From Phocaeicola paurosaccharolyticus JCM 15092 (GTDB lineage: Bacteria; Bacteroidota; Bacteroidia; Bacteroidales; Bacteroidaceae), in assembly GCF_000613805.1 (NCBI RefSeq), contig NZ_BAJR01000002.1, positions 176,864-240,863 on the forward strand: 64,000 nucleotides of DNA. Reading direction: 5' to 3'. The notes below the pieces were generated by a model. That model made no database searches, was not told the origin of the DNA, and saw only the letters and a program-made list of their open reading frames with translations. The translations under genes were made by a program, and so were the position numbers. This document shows, in pieces, positions 7,632 through 17,225 of this stretch; positions within the stretch are counted from its first letter, which is position 1, and each line of letters opens with the position of its first letter.

Positions 7632-9344
7632 TTATTTATATGAGTATAACTTAACGTGTAGTATTTTAAAGTCGTCTACCGATATTCGTGCATGGCGTCC
7701 TTGATGGTCTTGATCACCATTAAATCTGCGTATGCGCTCAATCTTGCCCTCCTTATCCATATTAACCTCGTCAACATAGCCTATTCCTATACGGTAATCT
7801 TTGTTCCACCTCTCTTCTGAATCTCTTTTTTTACCACCGTTGTTAATGAAACCATCTTCACCAAGTTCCACTTTCATTGCAGTTTTACTGCCATCTTCCT
7901 GGAAGGTTACAACGATTCCACTTCCTGCAATTATATACTCCATATCCGATAATCTTATAAACAGAGCACCACCTTCAGGCCACTCATTATCTTCCTTAGC
8001 ACGAGGGTCCCATGGTAGGGTGAAGTAGTGGCTGCAGGTAAGTTCAACTTTTGGCTCCATCTTAAGAGTTGTTGTTCTTGCCTCTTTATCTAACAATACA
8101 CCGCGCATTTTGTCGCTACCTTTATATTTCTTTATCAAAGGCATGAGATCTTGAAGCATCTTGTAGCTTTGCACTAATGGCTTTTTCTCGGAATAGTTAT
8201 AGTCCTCTATAGAGAATGGACTGAATCCCAATCCATCCATCTCACCTAGAACATAACATGCACGCACGCCATCATTATCTTCAAGACGAATCTCTGGTAT
8301 GAATAGTGGGTTGTTGTGCAGCTTATATTGTGCTGTCCAATCTTTAAACCCCTTATCATAAAGGTCGGGTGCAAGGAAATCTATTGAAGGAGCTGCGCAA
8401 TGCCATACATCAATGAGATGTGCCAAAGGACCTGCGGAAGGGTACTCTCCCGGTTTGCGGTTTCGGCTGTTCATTGCAGCATTGACATACATTGGAATGT
8501 TGTATATTGACTTACCTCCCTTTGTCATCATCTCCACATATTTTGCATAGTGGTATGCCATGAATATTTCATCAGTCTCAATGCCTTCACCGAAGACCTC
8601 ACTCCATGTACCTCTCTTTTTTGACCCTGCCTCTTGCCATCTCTTAAGCATTACAGGGTGAAGCTTTTCTTTGTTTTTTGATAGATATGTAATCAACTCC
8701 TCTGGGACCTGCTGACTGAATTTTTTGTTGGCTATAGCTGAGCAGTCTCTAGCCGATTCCAGCATGCCTATCTCGTTCTCAACCTGAATCATTACAACAG
8801 TACCTATCTGTGCATCCTTCTCTTTGATATGACTAATCACTCTGTTGAATGCTTTTGAATCAGCTTTCAGTACCTCATCAGAAAAGGCACTTGCAATCTC
8901 AAGCGGCTTTCCGTTGCTGGTATAAGCACGAGGAAATCTCTTATAGTCACTCTTGAACCATAGAGGAGCATAACAGCTCATACTGTTTTTCCATGCACCG
9001 AACCATAGCAAAACCAACCTCAAATCATTTTTCCTAGCTTCCGAGAGAGTCTCATCCAAAAGAGCAAAGTCGAAAGAACCTTCCTGTGGTTCCAATAAAT
9101 CCCAATAAACAGGTACTAACACAGTATTCAAGCCGATGGCTTTAAGTTTGGGGAAAATTTGCCGAATATCTTTTACCGATGAGGCTGAAGAGTTCCCTAG
9201 CTCACCCCCTAGGATAAAAAACGGTTCTTTGTCATAGTAGAGCTGTATAGAGTTATTTACTTTCTCTATAGAGCTGCGCTGTGCTTTTCCACCTGCAAAG
9301 AGTAGTAGTAAGAGTGCAGATGTCAGTAATAGTCGTTTTTTCAT
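7632..9344 (-). CDS. exported GH35-type beta-galactosidase with DUF5597-like C-terminus
   Basis: A 570-residue secreted glycoside hydrolase. The signal peptide MKKRLLLTSALLLLLFAGGKA precedes a TIM-barrel catalytic domain with FFILGGELGNSSASSV and VPVYWDLLEPQEGSFDF, typical of the GH35/GH42 group. The acid/base glutamate is in QVENEIG (Glu191) and the nucleophile is probably Glu351 in FIPEIRLEDN. The C-terminal beta domain of about 150 residues resembles DUF5597. It would release beta-linked galactose from glycans in the periplasm. The gene starts 5 bases after the stop of the 7TM-HD gene, so the two appear to form an operon. No SusC/SusD pair is nearby. Confidence 0.88.
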   Translation of the reverse strand: MKKRLLLTSALLLLLFAGGKAQRSSIEKVNNSIQLYYDKEPFFILGGELGNSSASSVKDIRQIFPKLKAIGLNTVLVPVYWDLLEPQEGSFDFALLDETLSEARKNDLRLVLLWFGAWKNSMSCYAPLWFKSDYKRFPRAYTSNGKPLEIASAFSDEVLKADSKAFNRVISHIKEKDAQIGTVVMIQVENEIGMLESARDCSAIANKKFSQQVPEELITYLSKNKEKLHPVMLKRWQEAGSKKRGTWSEVFGEGIETDEIFMAYHYAKYVEMMTKGGKSIYNIPMYVNAAMNSRNRKPGEYPSAGPLAHLIDVWHCAAPSIDFLAPDLYDKGFKDWTAQYKLHNNPLFIPEIRLEDNDGVRACYVLGEMDGLGFSPFSIEDYNYSEKKPLVQSYKMLQDLMPLIKKYKGSDKMRGVLLDKEARTTTLKMEPKVELTCSHYFTLPWDPRAKEDNEWPEGGALFIRLSDMEYIIAGSGIVVTFQEDGSKTAMKVELGEDGFINNGGKKRDSEERWNKDYRIGIGYVDEVNMDKEGKIERIRRFNGDQDHQGRHARISVDDFKILHVKLYSYK

Positions 9345-9349
9345 AAATA

Positions 9350-11407
9350 TTATTTTTTTAGTTCAGGATAGCTTATTCTGGCGTGATACATTGTCTTAAG
9401 TTTCTCCTTGAATACTGATTTCACATTGGCTATGTCCATAAAGGTGATAGGGCACTCCTTAAAATAACCTTCATTGACTTGTGAGTCTACAATCTTGTCG
9501 ACAAGATTGCTTATGCTCTCTTCGGTATACTCAGGCATACTTCTTGATGCTGCCTCAACAGAGTCAGCCATCATCATGATTGCCTGTTCCTTAGTGAAAG
9601 GATTAGGACCAGGATATGTAAATATAGATTTGTCGATAACCTCATCAGGGTTTTCGTTCTGACATGATATGTAGAAATATTTTGTCACTCCCTTACCATG
9701 ATGAGTACTTATAAAATCTTTTATTACTTGTGGCAGGTTATGCTTTTCAGCAAGCTTCAGCCCATCGGTGACATGACTTAACACCACCTGAGCACTCTGC
9801 TGGTATGTTAGGTTTTCGTGAGGATTAACTCCGGATTGGTTCTCTGTAAATAGGGCAGGATTTATGGTCTTCCCTATATCATGGTAAAGGGCTCCCGTTC
9901 TTACAAGCTGACTCTTTGCATCAATCCTGTTGGCAGCTGCAGAAGCAAGGTTGGCAACCTGAAGTGAATGTTGGAATGTGCCTGGAGCTACCTCGGACAT
10001 CTCTCTTAATATCTTATTATTGATATTCGAAAGTTCTACCAATGTTACATTTGATGTGAATCCAAATATTTTCTCAAGGACAAACAGAAGTGGGTATGCA
10101 AATAGTAGCAACACTCCGTTTATCATGAAGTATAGATACATTCTTGTGTTCAACCTTGTCAGGTCGTTCTCATTGATAAGTTCCAGGGAGAAGTATAACA
10201 AGGCATAACCGACGAATATAAAAAATGCAGTTCGTATAAGCTGTGAACGTTGGGATAGTTCGCGTAAACTGTATATTGCTATCATTGATGTTACAACCTG
10301 CAACAGTATAAACTCATATGGATACCTTAATGTGATGGAAGAGAGCATTATTATTGTACATACAATCATAAATGCCGTTCTAGAGTCGAGGAACACTCTT
10401 ACAATGATAGGTACCATTGCAAAAGGTATGATATATACGGTGAACAGATTCTGATCAACCATTAAAGAGGTAAGCACAGGGAAGAACATCACCAATGCAA
10501 AGAGAAGAGTCAGTCCACCCTTATGCTGGTAATAATCTTTTCTGAAAAGTTCAAGGTATATCATGAAACAGAGAATGAATATACTCACAAAAAGAATCTG
10601 ACCTCCTATGGTCATCCTTATCTCCTGAGCAGAGTCACTCTTCTTGCTCCACTCTTTTTTCAATGACTGAAGAATGTTGTATGTACCTTCGTTGACAATC
10701 TCTCCTCTGTCGATAATCTTCTGACCGGAAATCACATATCCACTGGCTCCTGATATTGTGGAGAGAAGATCTTTTTTTGCTATATCCGATCTCTCTTTAT
10801 CGAACTCAACATTTGGGGTGAGATAGTTGTTGAGATTGCACTTCTGAAGTAGAGTTCTTATTAATTGAAAAGAGGTAGAGCTCATAATTTTCTCGTACGC
10901 CTCTTTAACAGTGATCAGTTGAGATACGTTATGGCTAGATGCTGTTGTGTTATTAACAAGACGGAATGTCTTGATGCTGTCTCCTCTTAGAATGGACATG
11001 TCGCTTCCCGAGATGATACCAAGTTTGTACATCTCTTTCAGCATTTTCTCAATCTGAGTGAAATACTCATAATTGGGGATTATATATTTTAATGTCTTAT
11101 TATAATCTTCTTTGAATTTTTCTATAGCCTGCTTCTCAACATTGTTGTTTATGCTTAGATATGGCTGATAGGATGCCATAAGACTATCCTGTTCCTCCTT
11201 TATCTGAGCATCACTCTTGTAGATAGGAAAGTCAAAAGAAGCTTGGAGTAACCCATATTTCCAGGGCTTATTAATATCAAATTGATAATTGAACTTATCC
11301 TTCTGAGGGAGGAAACTTACTATGACAGTAACTGTTGCAATAAAAATCAATATTTTGTATATTATATCCCTGTTAAAAAGCCACTTATGTTTACTTATGG
11401 AATTCAT
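9350..11407 (-). CDS. 7TM-HD phosphohydrolase (PgpH-like)
   Basis: A 685-residue inner-membrane protein. After one N-terminal membrane helix (about 15-33) comes a periplasmic 7TMR-HDED region (to about 260), a cluster of seven or so membrane helices (about 270-450) and a cytosolic HD domain. The HD motif YHDIGK is at about 508-512, followed by NPHENLT, STHHGKG and MMADSVEAASR. The family includes PgpH, which hydrolyses cyclic di-AMP, so second-messenger breakdown is the best guess; the substrate is not proved. It shares an operon with the beta-galactosidase gene downstream (5-base gap), an unusual partner. Confidence 0.9.
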   Translation of the reverse strand: MNSISKHKWLFNRDIIYKILIFIATVTVIVSFLPQKDKFNYQFDINKPWKYGLLQASFDFPIYKSDAQIKEEQDSLMASYQPYLSINNNVEKQAIEKFKEDYNKTLKYIIPNYEYFTQIEKMLKEMYKLGIISGSDMSILRGDSIKTFRLVNNTTASSHNVSQLITVKEAYEKIMSSTSFQLIRTLLQKCNLNNYLTPNVEFDKERSDIAKKDLLSTISGASGYVISGQKIIDRGEIVNEGTYNILQSLKKEWSKKSDSAQEIRMTIGGQILFVSIFILCFMIYLELFRKDYYQHKGGLTLLFALVMFFPVLTSLMVDQNLFTVYIIPFAMVPIIVRVFLDSRTAFMIVCTIIMLSSITLRYPYEFILLQVVTSMIAIYSLRELSQRSQLIRTAFFIFVGYALLYFSLELINENDLTRLNTRMYLYFMINGVLLLFAYPLLFVLEKIFGFTSNVTLVELSNINNKILREMSEVAPGTFQHSLQVANLASAAANRIDAKSQLVRTGALYHDIGKTINPALFTENQSGVNPHENLTYQQSAQVVLSHVTDGLKLAEKHNLPQVIKDFISTHHGKGVTKYFYISCQNENPDEVIDKSIFTYPGPNPFTKEQAIMMMADSVEAASRSMPEYTEESISNLVDKIVDSQVNEGYFKECPITFMDIANVKSVFKEKLKTMYHARISYPELKK

Positions 11408-11488
11408 AGTATTATATTTTTGCCCGAAAAATAAGAAAAATCCGGGATTTTTAGTTTATTTTGCGCCGTATTTTATATATAACTCAAA

Positions 11489-13006
11489 ATGTCAGAGAGA
11501 AAAGTAAGAGTTCGTTTTGCTCCAAGCCCAACCGGAGCATTGCATATTGGTGGAGTTCGTACCGCTTTATATAACTATTTATTTGCGCGTCAAAATGGTG
11601 GTGAATTAATATTCAGAATTGAGGATACAGATTCTAGTCGTTTTGTCCCAGGTGCAGAAGAGTATATCCTGGAGTCTTTTAAATGGTTAGGCATAAAGTT
11701 TGACGAAGGAGTCTCATTCGGAGGTAACTATGGACCTTACCGCCAGTCGGAGAGGAGAGACATATATAAGAAGTATGTAGATATCCTTCTTGAAGAAGGT
11801 AAAGCATATATTGCTTTTGATACACCTCAGGAACTTGAGACAAGGCGTAATGAAATTGCAAATTTTCAATATGATGCGTCAACAAGGCTAAGTATGAGAA
11901 ATTCGTTGACTCTCTCAAAAGAGGAGGTTAATGAACTTGTCAATAACGGTAGCCAGTATGTTGTACGTTTTAAAATAGAGCCAAACGAGGATGTACATGT
12001 TAATGATATTATCCGTGGCGAAGTTATTATCAACTCATCTATTTTAGATGATAAAGTACTATTTAAATCATCAGACCAGCTCCCTACATATCACCTTGCA
12101 AACATTGTGGACGACCATTTGATGGATATCTCACATGTTATTCGTGGTGAGGAGTGGTTGCCTTCAGCACCGCTGCATGTGTTGCTCTACAGAGCTTTCG
12201 GATGGGAGGATACCATGCCAAAATTTGCTCATCTTCCACTTCTTCTTAAACCTGACGGAAACGGAAAGTTGAGTAAGAGAGATGGTGACAGACTTGGTTT
12301 CCCTGTATTCCCATTGGAGTGGCATGATCCAAAAAGCGGTGAAGTATCTTCAGGATATAGAGAATCAGGATACTTGCCTGAGGCTGTAATAAATTTCTTG
12401 GCTCTGCTTGGATGGAATCCGGGAACAAACCAAGAGATACTATCTATGGATGAGCTTATACAACTTTTTGACTTGACTCATTGTAGCAAGGCAGGAGCAA
12501 AATTTGACTTTGAAAAGGCTAAGTGGTTTAACCATGAATATATACTTCATGCAGACAACAGAGAGTTGGCTGAGATGTTCATACCTATAGTTAAGGGAAA
12601 TGGCATAGATGCTCCATTGGAGAAGGTGGTAACTGTTGTTGGATTGATGAAAGACCGTGTAAGCTTCATGAAAGATCTATGGGATACATGTAAGTTCTTC
12701 TTTGTTGCTCCTGAAACATACGATGAGAAAACAACAAAAAAACGCTGGAAGGAAGATTCTCCTGAGATGATGCTTGAACTAGCTGCTGTCTTGGAGAATA
12801 TTGACGATTTCTCTTTGGAGAATCAGGAGAAGATAGTAATGAAATGGATAGAAGATAAGGGCTATCATTTGGGAAACATCATGAATGCATTCCGACTTAC
12901 TCTTGTTGGAGAGGGTAAAGGTCCTCATATGTTCGATATATCATCTGTTTTGGGTAAAGAAGAGACGTTGAAACGTATATACAGGGCAGTTGAGGTACTA
13001 AAGTAA
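11489..13006 (+). CDS. gltX: glutamyl-tRNA synthetase
   Basis: A 505-residue class Ic aminoacyl-tRNA synthetase that charges tRNA-Glu. The HIGH motif lies in [13 protein letters not shown] (His19-Gly21) and the KMSKS-type loop is KLSKR (260-264). The C-terminal anticodon-binding region is present. The length is normal. It is divergent from the 7TM-HD gene with an 81-base spacer and is followed closely by waaA, with 7 bases to the probable original waaA start. Confidence 0.97.
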   Translation: MSERKVRVRFAPSPTGALHIGGVRTALYNYLFARQNGGELIFRIEDTDSSRFVPGAEEYILESFKWLGIKFDEGVSFGGNYGPYRQSERRDIYKKYVDILLEEGKAYIAFDTPQELETRRNEIANFQYDASTRLSMRNSLTLSKEEVNELVNNGSQYVVRFKIEPNEDVHVNDIIRGEVIINSSILDDKVLFKSSDQLPTYHLANIVDDHLMDISHVIRGEEWLPSAPLHVLLYRAFGWEDTMPKFAHLPLLLKPDGNGKLSKRDGDRLGFPVFPLEWHDPKSGEVSSGYRESGYLPEAVINFLALLGWNPGTNQEILSMDELIQLFDLTHCSKAGAKFDFEKAKWFNHEYILHADNRELAEMFIPIVKGNGIDAPLEKVVTVVGLMKDRVSFMKDLWDTCKFFFVAPETYDEKTTKKRWKEDSPEMMLELAAVLENIDDFSLENQEKIVMKWIEDKGYHLGNIMNAFRLTLVGEGKGPHMFDISSVLGKEETLKRIYRAVEVLK

Positions 13007-13013
13007 TTTACTG

Positions 13014-13115
13014 ATGATGTTTTATAATTTAGCAATATATATATATCTGTTAGGAGTCAAGATAGCTGCACTTTTTTTCCTCGAAACCTTCGAAGATGAT
13101 AAAAGGTCATCGTGA
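13014..13115 (+). other. waaA: 5' end of waaA, out of frame with the rest
   Basis: The ATG at 13014 opens a frame reading MMFYNLAIYIYLLG, VKIAALF, which is the N-terminal membrane anchor expected for a Bacteroides Kdo transferase. After the run of seven T at 13072-13078 this frame goes astray and stops at TGA 13113-13115. With six T it would read on as ALFSSKPSKMIKGHREV into the main waaA frame. This is the upstream half of a +1 frameshift. Confidence 0.8.
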
Positions 13116-14235
13116 GGTGTTTAAGGTGTTGCAGCAGATAGACAAGAATAAAAAGTACATTTGGTTTCACGCTGCTTCGCTCGGAGAGTTTGAGCAGGGG
13201 CGCCCATTAATAGAATATATTCGAAAGAGATATCCTGAATATGGTATTTTGCAAACATTCTTCTCTCCCTCAGGATATGAGGTGAGAAAAGATTATAAGG
13301 GCGCAGATGTAGTATGCTATCTTCCTTTTGATACACCACGTAATGCCAAAAGATTTGTGAAACTGGCAAATCCTTGCATGGCTTTCTTTATCAAATATGA
13401 ATTCTGGCAGAACTACCTTGGAGAGCTTAATAGTAGAAATGTGCCTGTTTATAGTGTATCATCTATATTCAGAAAAAATCAGATATTCTTCCGTTGGTAC
13501 GGAAGAGATTATAGAAAGGTACTTACAAAATTTGAGCAATTGTTTGTTCAGAATGAATCATCAAAGAAGCTTCTTGCTAAAATTGGTGTGACCAATGTGA
13601 GCGTTGTAGGCGATACCCGCTTTGATAGAGTAATTGATATCTATAATGCCGCTAAGGAATTACCTCTGATAGGTAAGTTCAAGGGAGATTCTAAGACCTT
13701 GGTTGTTGGAAGCTCATGGGAACCAGATGAGGATATCATTCTGAAATATGTAAATGAGAATCCTCGGTTAAAGCTTATTATTGCTCCACATGTGGTTACT
13801 GAGTCACATATAAATGACATCATATCCAAACTTAATTGTAAGTGTGTACGTTATACATCTGCTGATGAACATAGCGTTAAAGAGTCAGGATGTATGATTG
13901 TCGACTGCTACGGACTACTCTCTTCAATATACAGATATGGTGATATGTCATATATTGGTGGTGGATTTGGGGTAGGTATACATAATGTTCTTGAGGCTGC
14001 AGTTTATGGGATACCGGTAATTTTCGGACCAAACAATATGAAGTTTCGTGAGGCACAGCATCTGATAGAGAACAGAGGTGGCTTTGAAATAAAGAACTCG
14101 GATGAGTTCAATGGTTTGATGCATAAATTCCTATCCGAAGATGCTTTCCTTAATGAATCAGGTGCTGCAGCAGGATCTTATGTGAAAGACAATTCTGGAG
14201 CATTAGACTTGATAATGAAAGAGATTAAGCTCTAA
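13096..14235 (+). CDS. waaA: 3-deoxy-D-manno-octulosonic acid (Kdo) transferase, 5' frameshift
   Basis: A 379-residue open frame of the WaaA/KdtA glycosyltransferase, which adds Kdo to lipid A precursor at the inner face of the inner membrane. Recognisable parts are WFHAASLGEFEQ with the catalytic glutamate (residues 24-35), the donor-side VVGSSWEPDED and the C-terminal GGGFGVGIHNVLEAA with PVIFGPN. The first 25 or so residues, which form the membrane anchor, are encoded upstream in another frame (13014). Without frame restoration the product would lack the anchor, starting at the ATG at 13096. As lipid A glycosylation is usually essential, either the homopolymer length is wrong or slippage restores the frame. 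Confidence 0.9.
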   Translation: MIKGHREVFKVLQQIDKNKKYIWFHAASLGEFEQGRPLIEYIRKRYPEYGILQTFFSPSGYEVRKDYKGADVVCYLPFDTPRNAKRFVKLANPCMAFFIKYEFWQNYLGELNSRNVPVYSVSSIFRKNQIFFRWYGRDYRKVLTKFEQLFVQNESSKKLLAKIGVTNVSVVGDTRFDRVIDIYNAAKELPLIGKFKGDSKTLVVGSSWEPDEDIILKYVNENPRLKLIIAPHVVTESHINDIISKLNCKCVRYTSADEHSVKESGCMIVDCYGLLSSIYRYGDMSYIGGGFGVGIHNVLEAAVYGIPVIFGPNNMKFREAQHLIENRGGFEIKNSDEFNGLMHKFLSEDAFLNESGAAAGSYVKDNSGALDLIMKEIKL

Positions 14236-14246
14236 AAGCATATAAT

Positions 14247-14293
14247 AAAAAATAAGGAGAATGATATGAATCATATCATTCTCCTTATTTTTG
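14247..14293. terminator. bidirectional terminator
   Basis: A long perfect stem (AATAAGGAGAATGATATGA with its complement) is flanked by A-rich and T-rich ends. It lies between convergent waaA and the carbonic-anhydrase-like gene and can stop transcription both ways. Confidence 0.9.
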
Positions 14294-14487
14294 TAAACCG
14301 ATCATGATCAATTGGATGACCAATCATGATTCGTTTATAAACCATAGTGATCAATGTTCTTAATCCCACTGCGTTGGTATATATTTCGTTATGAAGCCTC
14401 TTTTTGTTTCCATAATATTCTACTGAATGGTTTATGCCATTATAGATATAATTCCTTTTCGGGAATATAACCTATGAGAATATTAAA

Positions 14488-15012
14488 TTATTTCTCTTCA
14501 CTCTTGAACCATTCCGAATACATTATGTATCCTTTGGCTATCCTTTTATTCAGTTCCATACTCTGCTCAGGCGGAATGTTCTTTATGAATTTTGCTGGAA
14601 CTCCTCCCCAAAGAGTGTTAGGTTCAATGACTGTGTTGCTCAATACAAGTGCTCCTGCAGCTACAATAGCTCCTTCACCAACTTCTGCATGATCCAGAAT
14701 GGTAGAGCCCATACCTATTAATGCACCTGAACGTATGTTTGCTCCATGTATAGTCACATTGTGTCCCACAGATACATCGTTCTCTATCTCTACAGTTGAT
14801 TTCTGATATAGAGTATGTATAACTGTTCCGTCCTGAATGTTTACTCTGTCGCCTATCTTTATAGAGTTTACATCTCCTCTGAGTACAGCGTTGAACCATA
14901 TGCTGCATTGGTCGCCAATCACCACATCTCCAATTATTGTTGCATTATCTGCCAGATAGCAATCTTCACCTATTTTAGGTGTGAATCCTCTTACTGATTT
15001 TATAAGTGCCAT
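14488..15012 (-). CDS. gamma-carbonic-anhydrase-family protein (left-handed beta-helix)
   Basis: A 174-residue hexapeptide-repeat protein that should form the trimeric left-handed beta-helix of the gamma-carbonic anhydrase/YrdA group. The three metal-binding histidines are present: His66 (DGTVIHTL), His84 and His89 (SVGHNVTIHG). Arg45 in VLRGDVNSI is also kept. Activity as a CO2 hydratase is possible but many family members have not been shown to have it. It follows the aminopeptidase gene by 6 bases on the same strand, so the two probably share a message. Confidence 0.9.
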   Translation of the reverse strand: MALIKSVRGFTPKIGEDCYLADNATIIGDVVIGDQCSIWFNAVLRGDVNSIKIGDRVNIQDGTVIHTLYQKSTVEIENDVSVGHNVTIHGANIRSGALIGMGSTILDHAEVGEGAIVAAGALVLSNTVIEPNTLWGGVPAKFIKNIPPEQSMELNKRIAKGYIMYSEWFKSEEK

Positions 15013-15018
15013 ATTTTA

Positions 15019-16803
15019 TTATTTTCCAATTTGTGCTGTTTCTTTTTTAAGCCACTCTTTTTCTTCTTCAGAAAGTAGAGGTGACAGTTTTGAATATACA
15101 TAAGAGTGATATCTGTTCAGATAGCCCAACTCCCCCTCATTGAGCATCTCTATATCAATTCCTTCTCTGTCGATAGGACATAGTGTAAGAGGTTCAAGTT
15201 TATAGAAATCTCCGAACTCCGTACTCTGTGATTTTACTATTAACATTGTATTTTCTATTCTCACTCCATGTCTTCCTGCCTTATATATACCCGGCTCATT
15301 AGTGACGGTCATTCCCGGTACCAAAACTGTTGGAACATAGTTCATTCTGATTTGATGTGGTCCCTCGTGTACATTCAAGAAATGACCAACTCCATGACCT
15401 GTTCCGTGCATATAGTTTATGCCATGTTTCCACATAGCAATTCTTGCGAAAGCGTCAAGCTGTGTACCGCTTGTTCCACTAGGAAACTCTGCCATCGAGA
15501 GGTTTATCATACCCTTAAGTACGAGTGTGTAATCTCTTCTCTCTTCCTGACTTATCTCTCCCAATATTATTGTTCTTGTTATATCAGTAGTTCCGTCAAG
15601 GTATTGGCCTCCGCTGTCGAGCAGCAACATGCCTTCAGCTTTAAGGCTCTTGTTGCTCTCCTCGTCGGCTTCGTAGTGTACAATAGCTGCATTATCTTTA
15701 TATCCTGCTATAGTGTCGAAACTTTCGCCTACGAATTTAGCCTGTTCGCTGCGTAGCTGGTATGCTTTTCGGGTAACAGATAGTTCAGATTCATTGCCGT
15801 TTTTTACAGCCTCCTTAATCCATTTAAGTAACTTGACCATAGCTACTCCATCGCGAAGCATTGCATTGTGGAATCCTTCAATCTCAACCTCATTCTTCAT
15901 AGCCTTCATAAGGAGTATAGGAGATGGACAAATAGTTGCATTCTTCTTTACCAGATCGAATATTCCACCATTTATTGTTGAAGGAACCTGAACTTTTAGA
16001 TTCATAGAGACGATCTTTAGTAGATCCTCTTTTATGGTAGGGTACGGGCTTATATTAACACCCTGTGAGAAAAGGTATGTCCTTACCTCATCGTCAACCT
16101 TATTATCGTCAATGTAAAGCGTAGCACTTTCACTATCAATTATAAGATAACTTATGAATACAGGGTTGCAGTGAACATCGTCTCCTCTAAGATTTAGCAT
16201 CCAGCACACTTCGTCAAGGGCGGATATTACAAGAGTATCTTTGCCTTTCTCTTCCATGTAACTCCTTACAGCTGCAATTTTATCCTTAGCCGATATTCCT
16301 GCATATTTTATATCGTGAATGAAGGCTTTATTTTGAGGAATAGATGGCCTGTCACTCCAAATGGAGTCAAATGGGTCGTCAGTGAAAATAAGGCTTAATC
16401 CTTTCACTGACAATAGATCATTTATATCTTGTATATCAGAGATGCTGTTTGTCCATGGATCTATACCCACTCTGTCTCCACTCTTTAGTCCTGAGATAAG
16501 CCATTCCGGAATAGATGGGGTATTAGAAATCCTCTCTTTGAATAGTTCTATGGATGTGCCTTTCAGCTGTTCCTCGGCTTGAATAAAATATCTTGAGTCG
16601 GTCCATAGTCCGGCGCTGTCTAATGTTATTACTACTACTCCTGCTGAGCCTGTGAATCCGGAAATCCATTTTCTTCCCTCCCAATGCTGGGCAATATATT
16701 CTCCTGAATGTGGGTCTGTACTTGGAACAATGAAAGCCTGAATATTATTGCTGCGCATGAAGGAGCGCATCTTTTTTAATCTATCTTTAATCTCTTCTAT
16801 CAT
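15019..16803 (-). CDS. Xaa-Pro aminopeptidase (M24 family)
   Basis: A 594-residue cytosolic metallopeptidase that removes an N-terminal residue preceding proline. It has two creatinase-type N-terminal domains (about 1-300), then the pita-bread catalytic domain. Metal ligands appear in order: two aspartates in LLLDSGGQYLDGTTD (about 391-405), histidine in HGTGHGVGHFLNVHEGP, and glutamates in NEPGIY and RIENTML. A C-terminal extension of about 60 residues is typical of the long aminopeptidase P form. A -7 box at 16832-16839 lies just upstream. Confidence 0.95.
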   Translation of the reverse strand: MIEEIKDRLKKMRSFMRSNNIQAFIVPSTDPHSGEYIAQHWEGRKWISGFTGSAGVVVITLDSAGLWTDSRYFIQAEEQLKGTSIELFKERISNTPSIPEWLISGLKSGDRVGIDPWTNSISDIQDINDLLSVKGLSLIFTDDPFDSIWSDRPSIPQNKAFIHDIKYAGISAKDKIAAVRSYMEEKGKDTLVISALDEVCWMLNLRGDDVHCNPVFISYLIIDSESATLYIDDNKVDDEVRTYLFSQGVNISPYPTIKEDLLKIVSMNLKVQVPSTINGGIFDLVKKNATICPSPILLMKAMKNEVEIEGFHNAMLRDGVAMVKLLKWIKEAVKNGNESELSVTRKAYQLRSEQAKFVGESFDTIAGYKDNAAIVHYEADEESNKSLKAEGMLLLDSGGQYLDGTTDITRTIILGEISQEERRDYTLVLKGMINLSMAEFPSGTSGTQLDAFARIAMWKHGINYMHGTGHGVGHFLNVHEGPHQIRMNYVPTVLVPGMTVTNEPGIYKAGRHGVRIENTMLIVKSQSTEFGDFYKLEPLTLCPIDREGIDIEMLNEGELGYLNRYHSYVYSKLSPLLSEEEKEWLKKETAQIGK

Positions 16804-16831
16804 AATGATATCGGTTTCTGTCGGTTATATA

Positions 16832-16839
16832 CAAAGGTA
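16832..16839 (-). promoter_or_regulatory. -7 promoter box of the aminopeptidase P gene
   Basis: TACCTTTG on the minus strand fits TAnnTTTG exactly, about 29 bases before the ATG at 16803. No exact -33 TTTG is seen. Confidence 0.5.
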
Positions 16840-16878
16840 ATATTTATATGTGATTTGAAATAAATATTGATGGAAAGT

Positions 16879-16909
16879 TTTGAGAATAAAGAAAGTATGT
16901 TTAATTTTG
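16879..16909 (+). promoter_or_regulatory. rpsU: promoter of rpsU
   Basis: TTTG at 16879-16882, exactly 19 bases, then TAATTTTG at 16902-16909. This is a full match to the Bacteroidetes housekeeping promoter and starts the rpsU-recombinase-hpf run. Confidence 0.8.
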
Positions 16910-16960
16910 CGCCGCAAATTGACTAAAAATATATTTAGTAACTATATAATAAAAATTAAA

Positions 16961-17152
16961 ATGATTGTAGTACCAGTAAAAGAAGGCGAAAACATTGAAA
17001 AAGCCCTTAAAAAGTTCAAAAGAAAGTTTGAGAAAACAGGTGTTGTAAAAGAATTAAGAGCTAGACAACAGTTTGACAAGCCATCTGTAGTAAACAGATT
17101 GAAGAGAGAACGCGCTGTATACGTACAGAAGTTGCAGCAGGTAGAAGAATAA
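16961..17152 (+). CDS. rpsU: 30S ribosomal protein S21
   Basis: A 63-residue small-subunit protein. The sequence MIVVPVKEGENIEKALKKF and a basic C-terminal half are typical of S21. In Bacteroidetes S21 has a special role in leaving the anti-Shine-Dalgarno end of 16S rRNA occluded, in line with the lack of Shine-Dalgarno sites in this window. The start follows the promoter at 16879-16909; the open frame extends further upstream but into the promoter. Confidence 0.95.
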   Translation: MIVVPVKEGENIEKALKKFKRKFEKTGVVKELRARQQFDKPSVVNRLKRERAVYVQKLQQVEE

Positions 17153-17225
17153 TTGCTTCTATTTTGTTTTGAGCAATTGAATTCTTTTCATATATTCGTT
17201 GCACAATAGTTAAGCAACGTCTCTT

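Noticed and set aside
15268..15756. 162-aa plus-strand frame inside the aminopeptidase gene
   Set aside because: It is antisense to a clear M24 peptidase with intact motifs and shows cysteine-rich noise.
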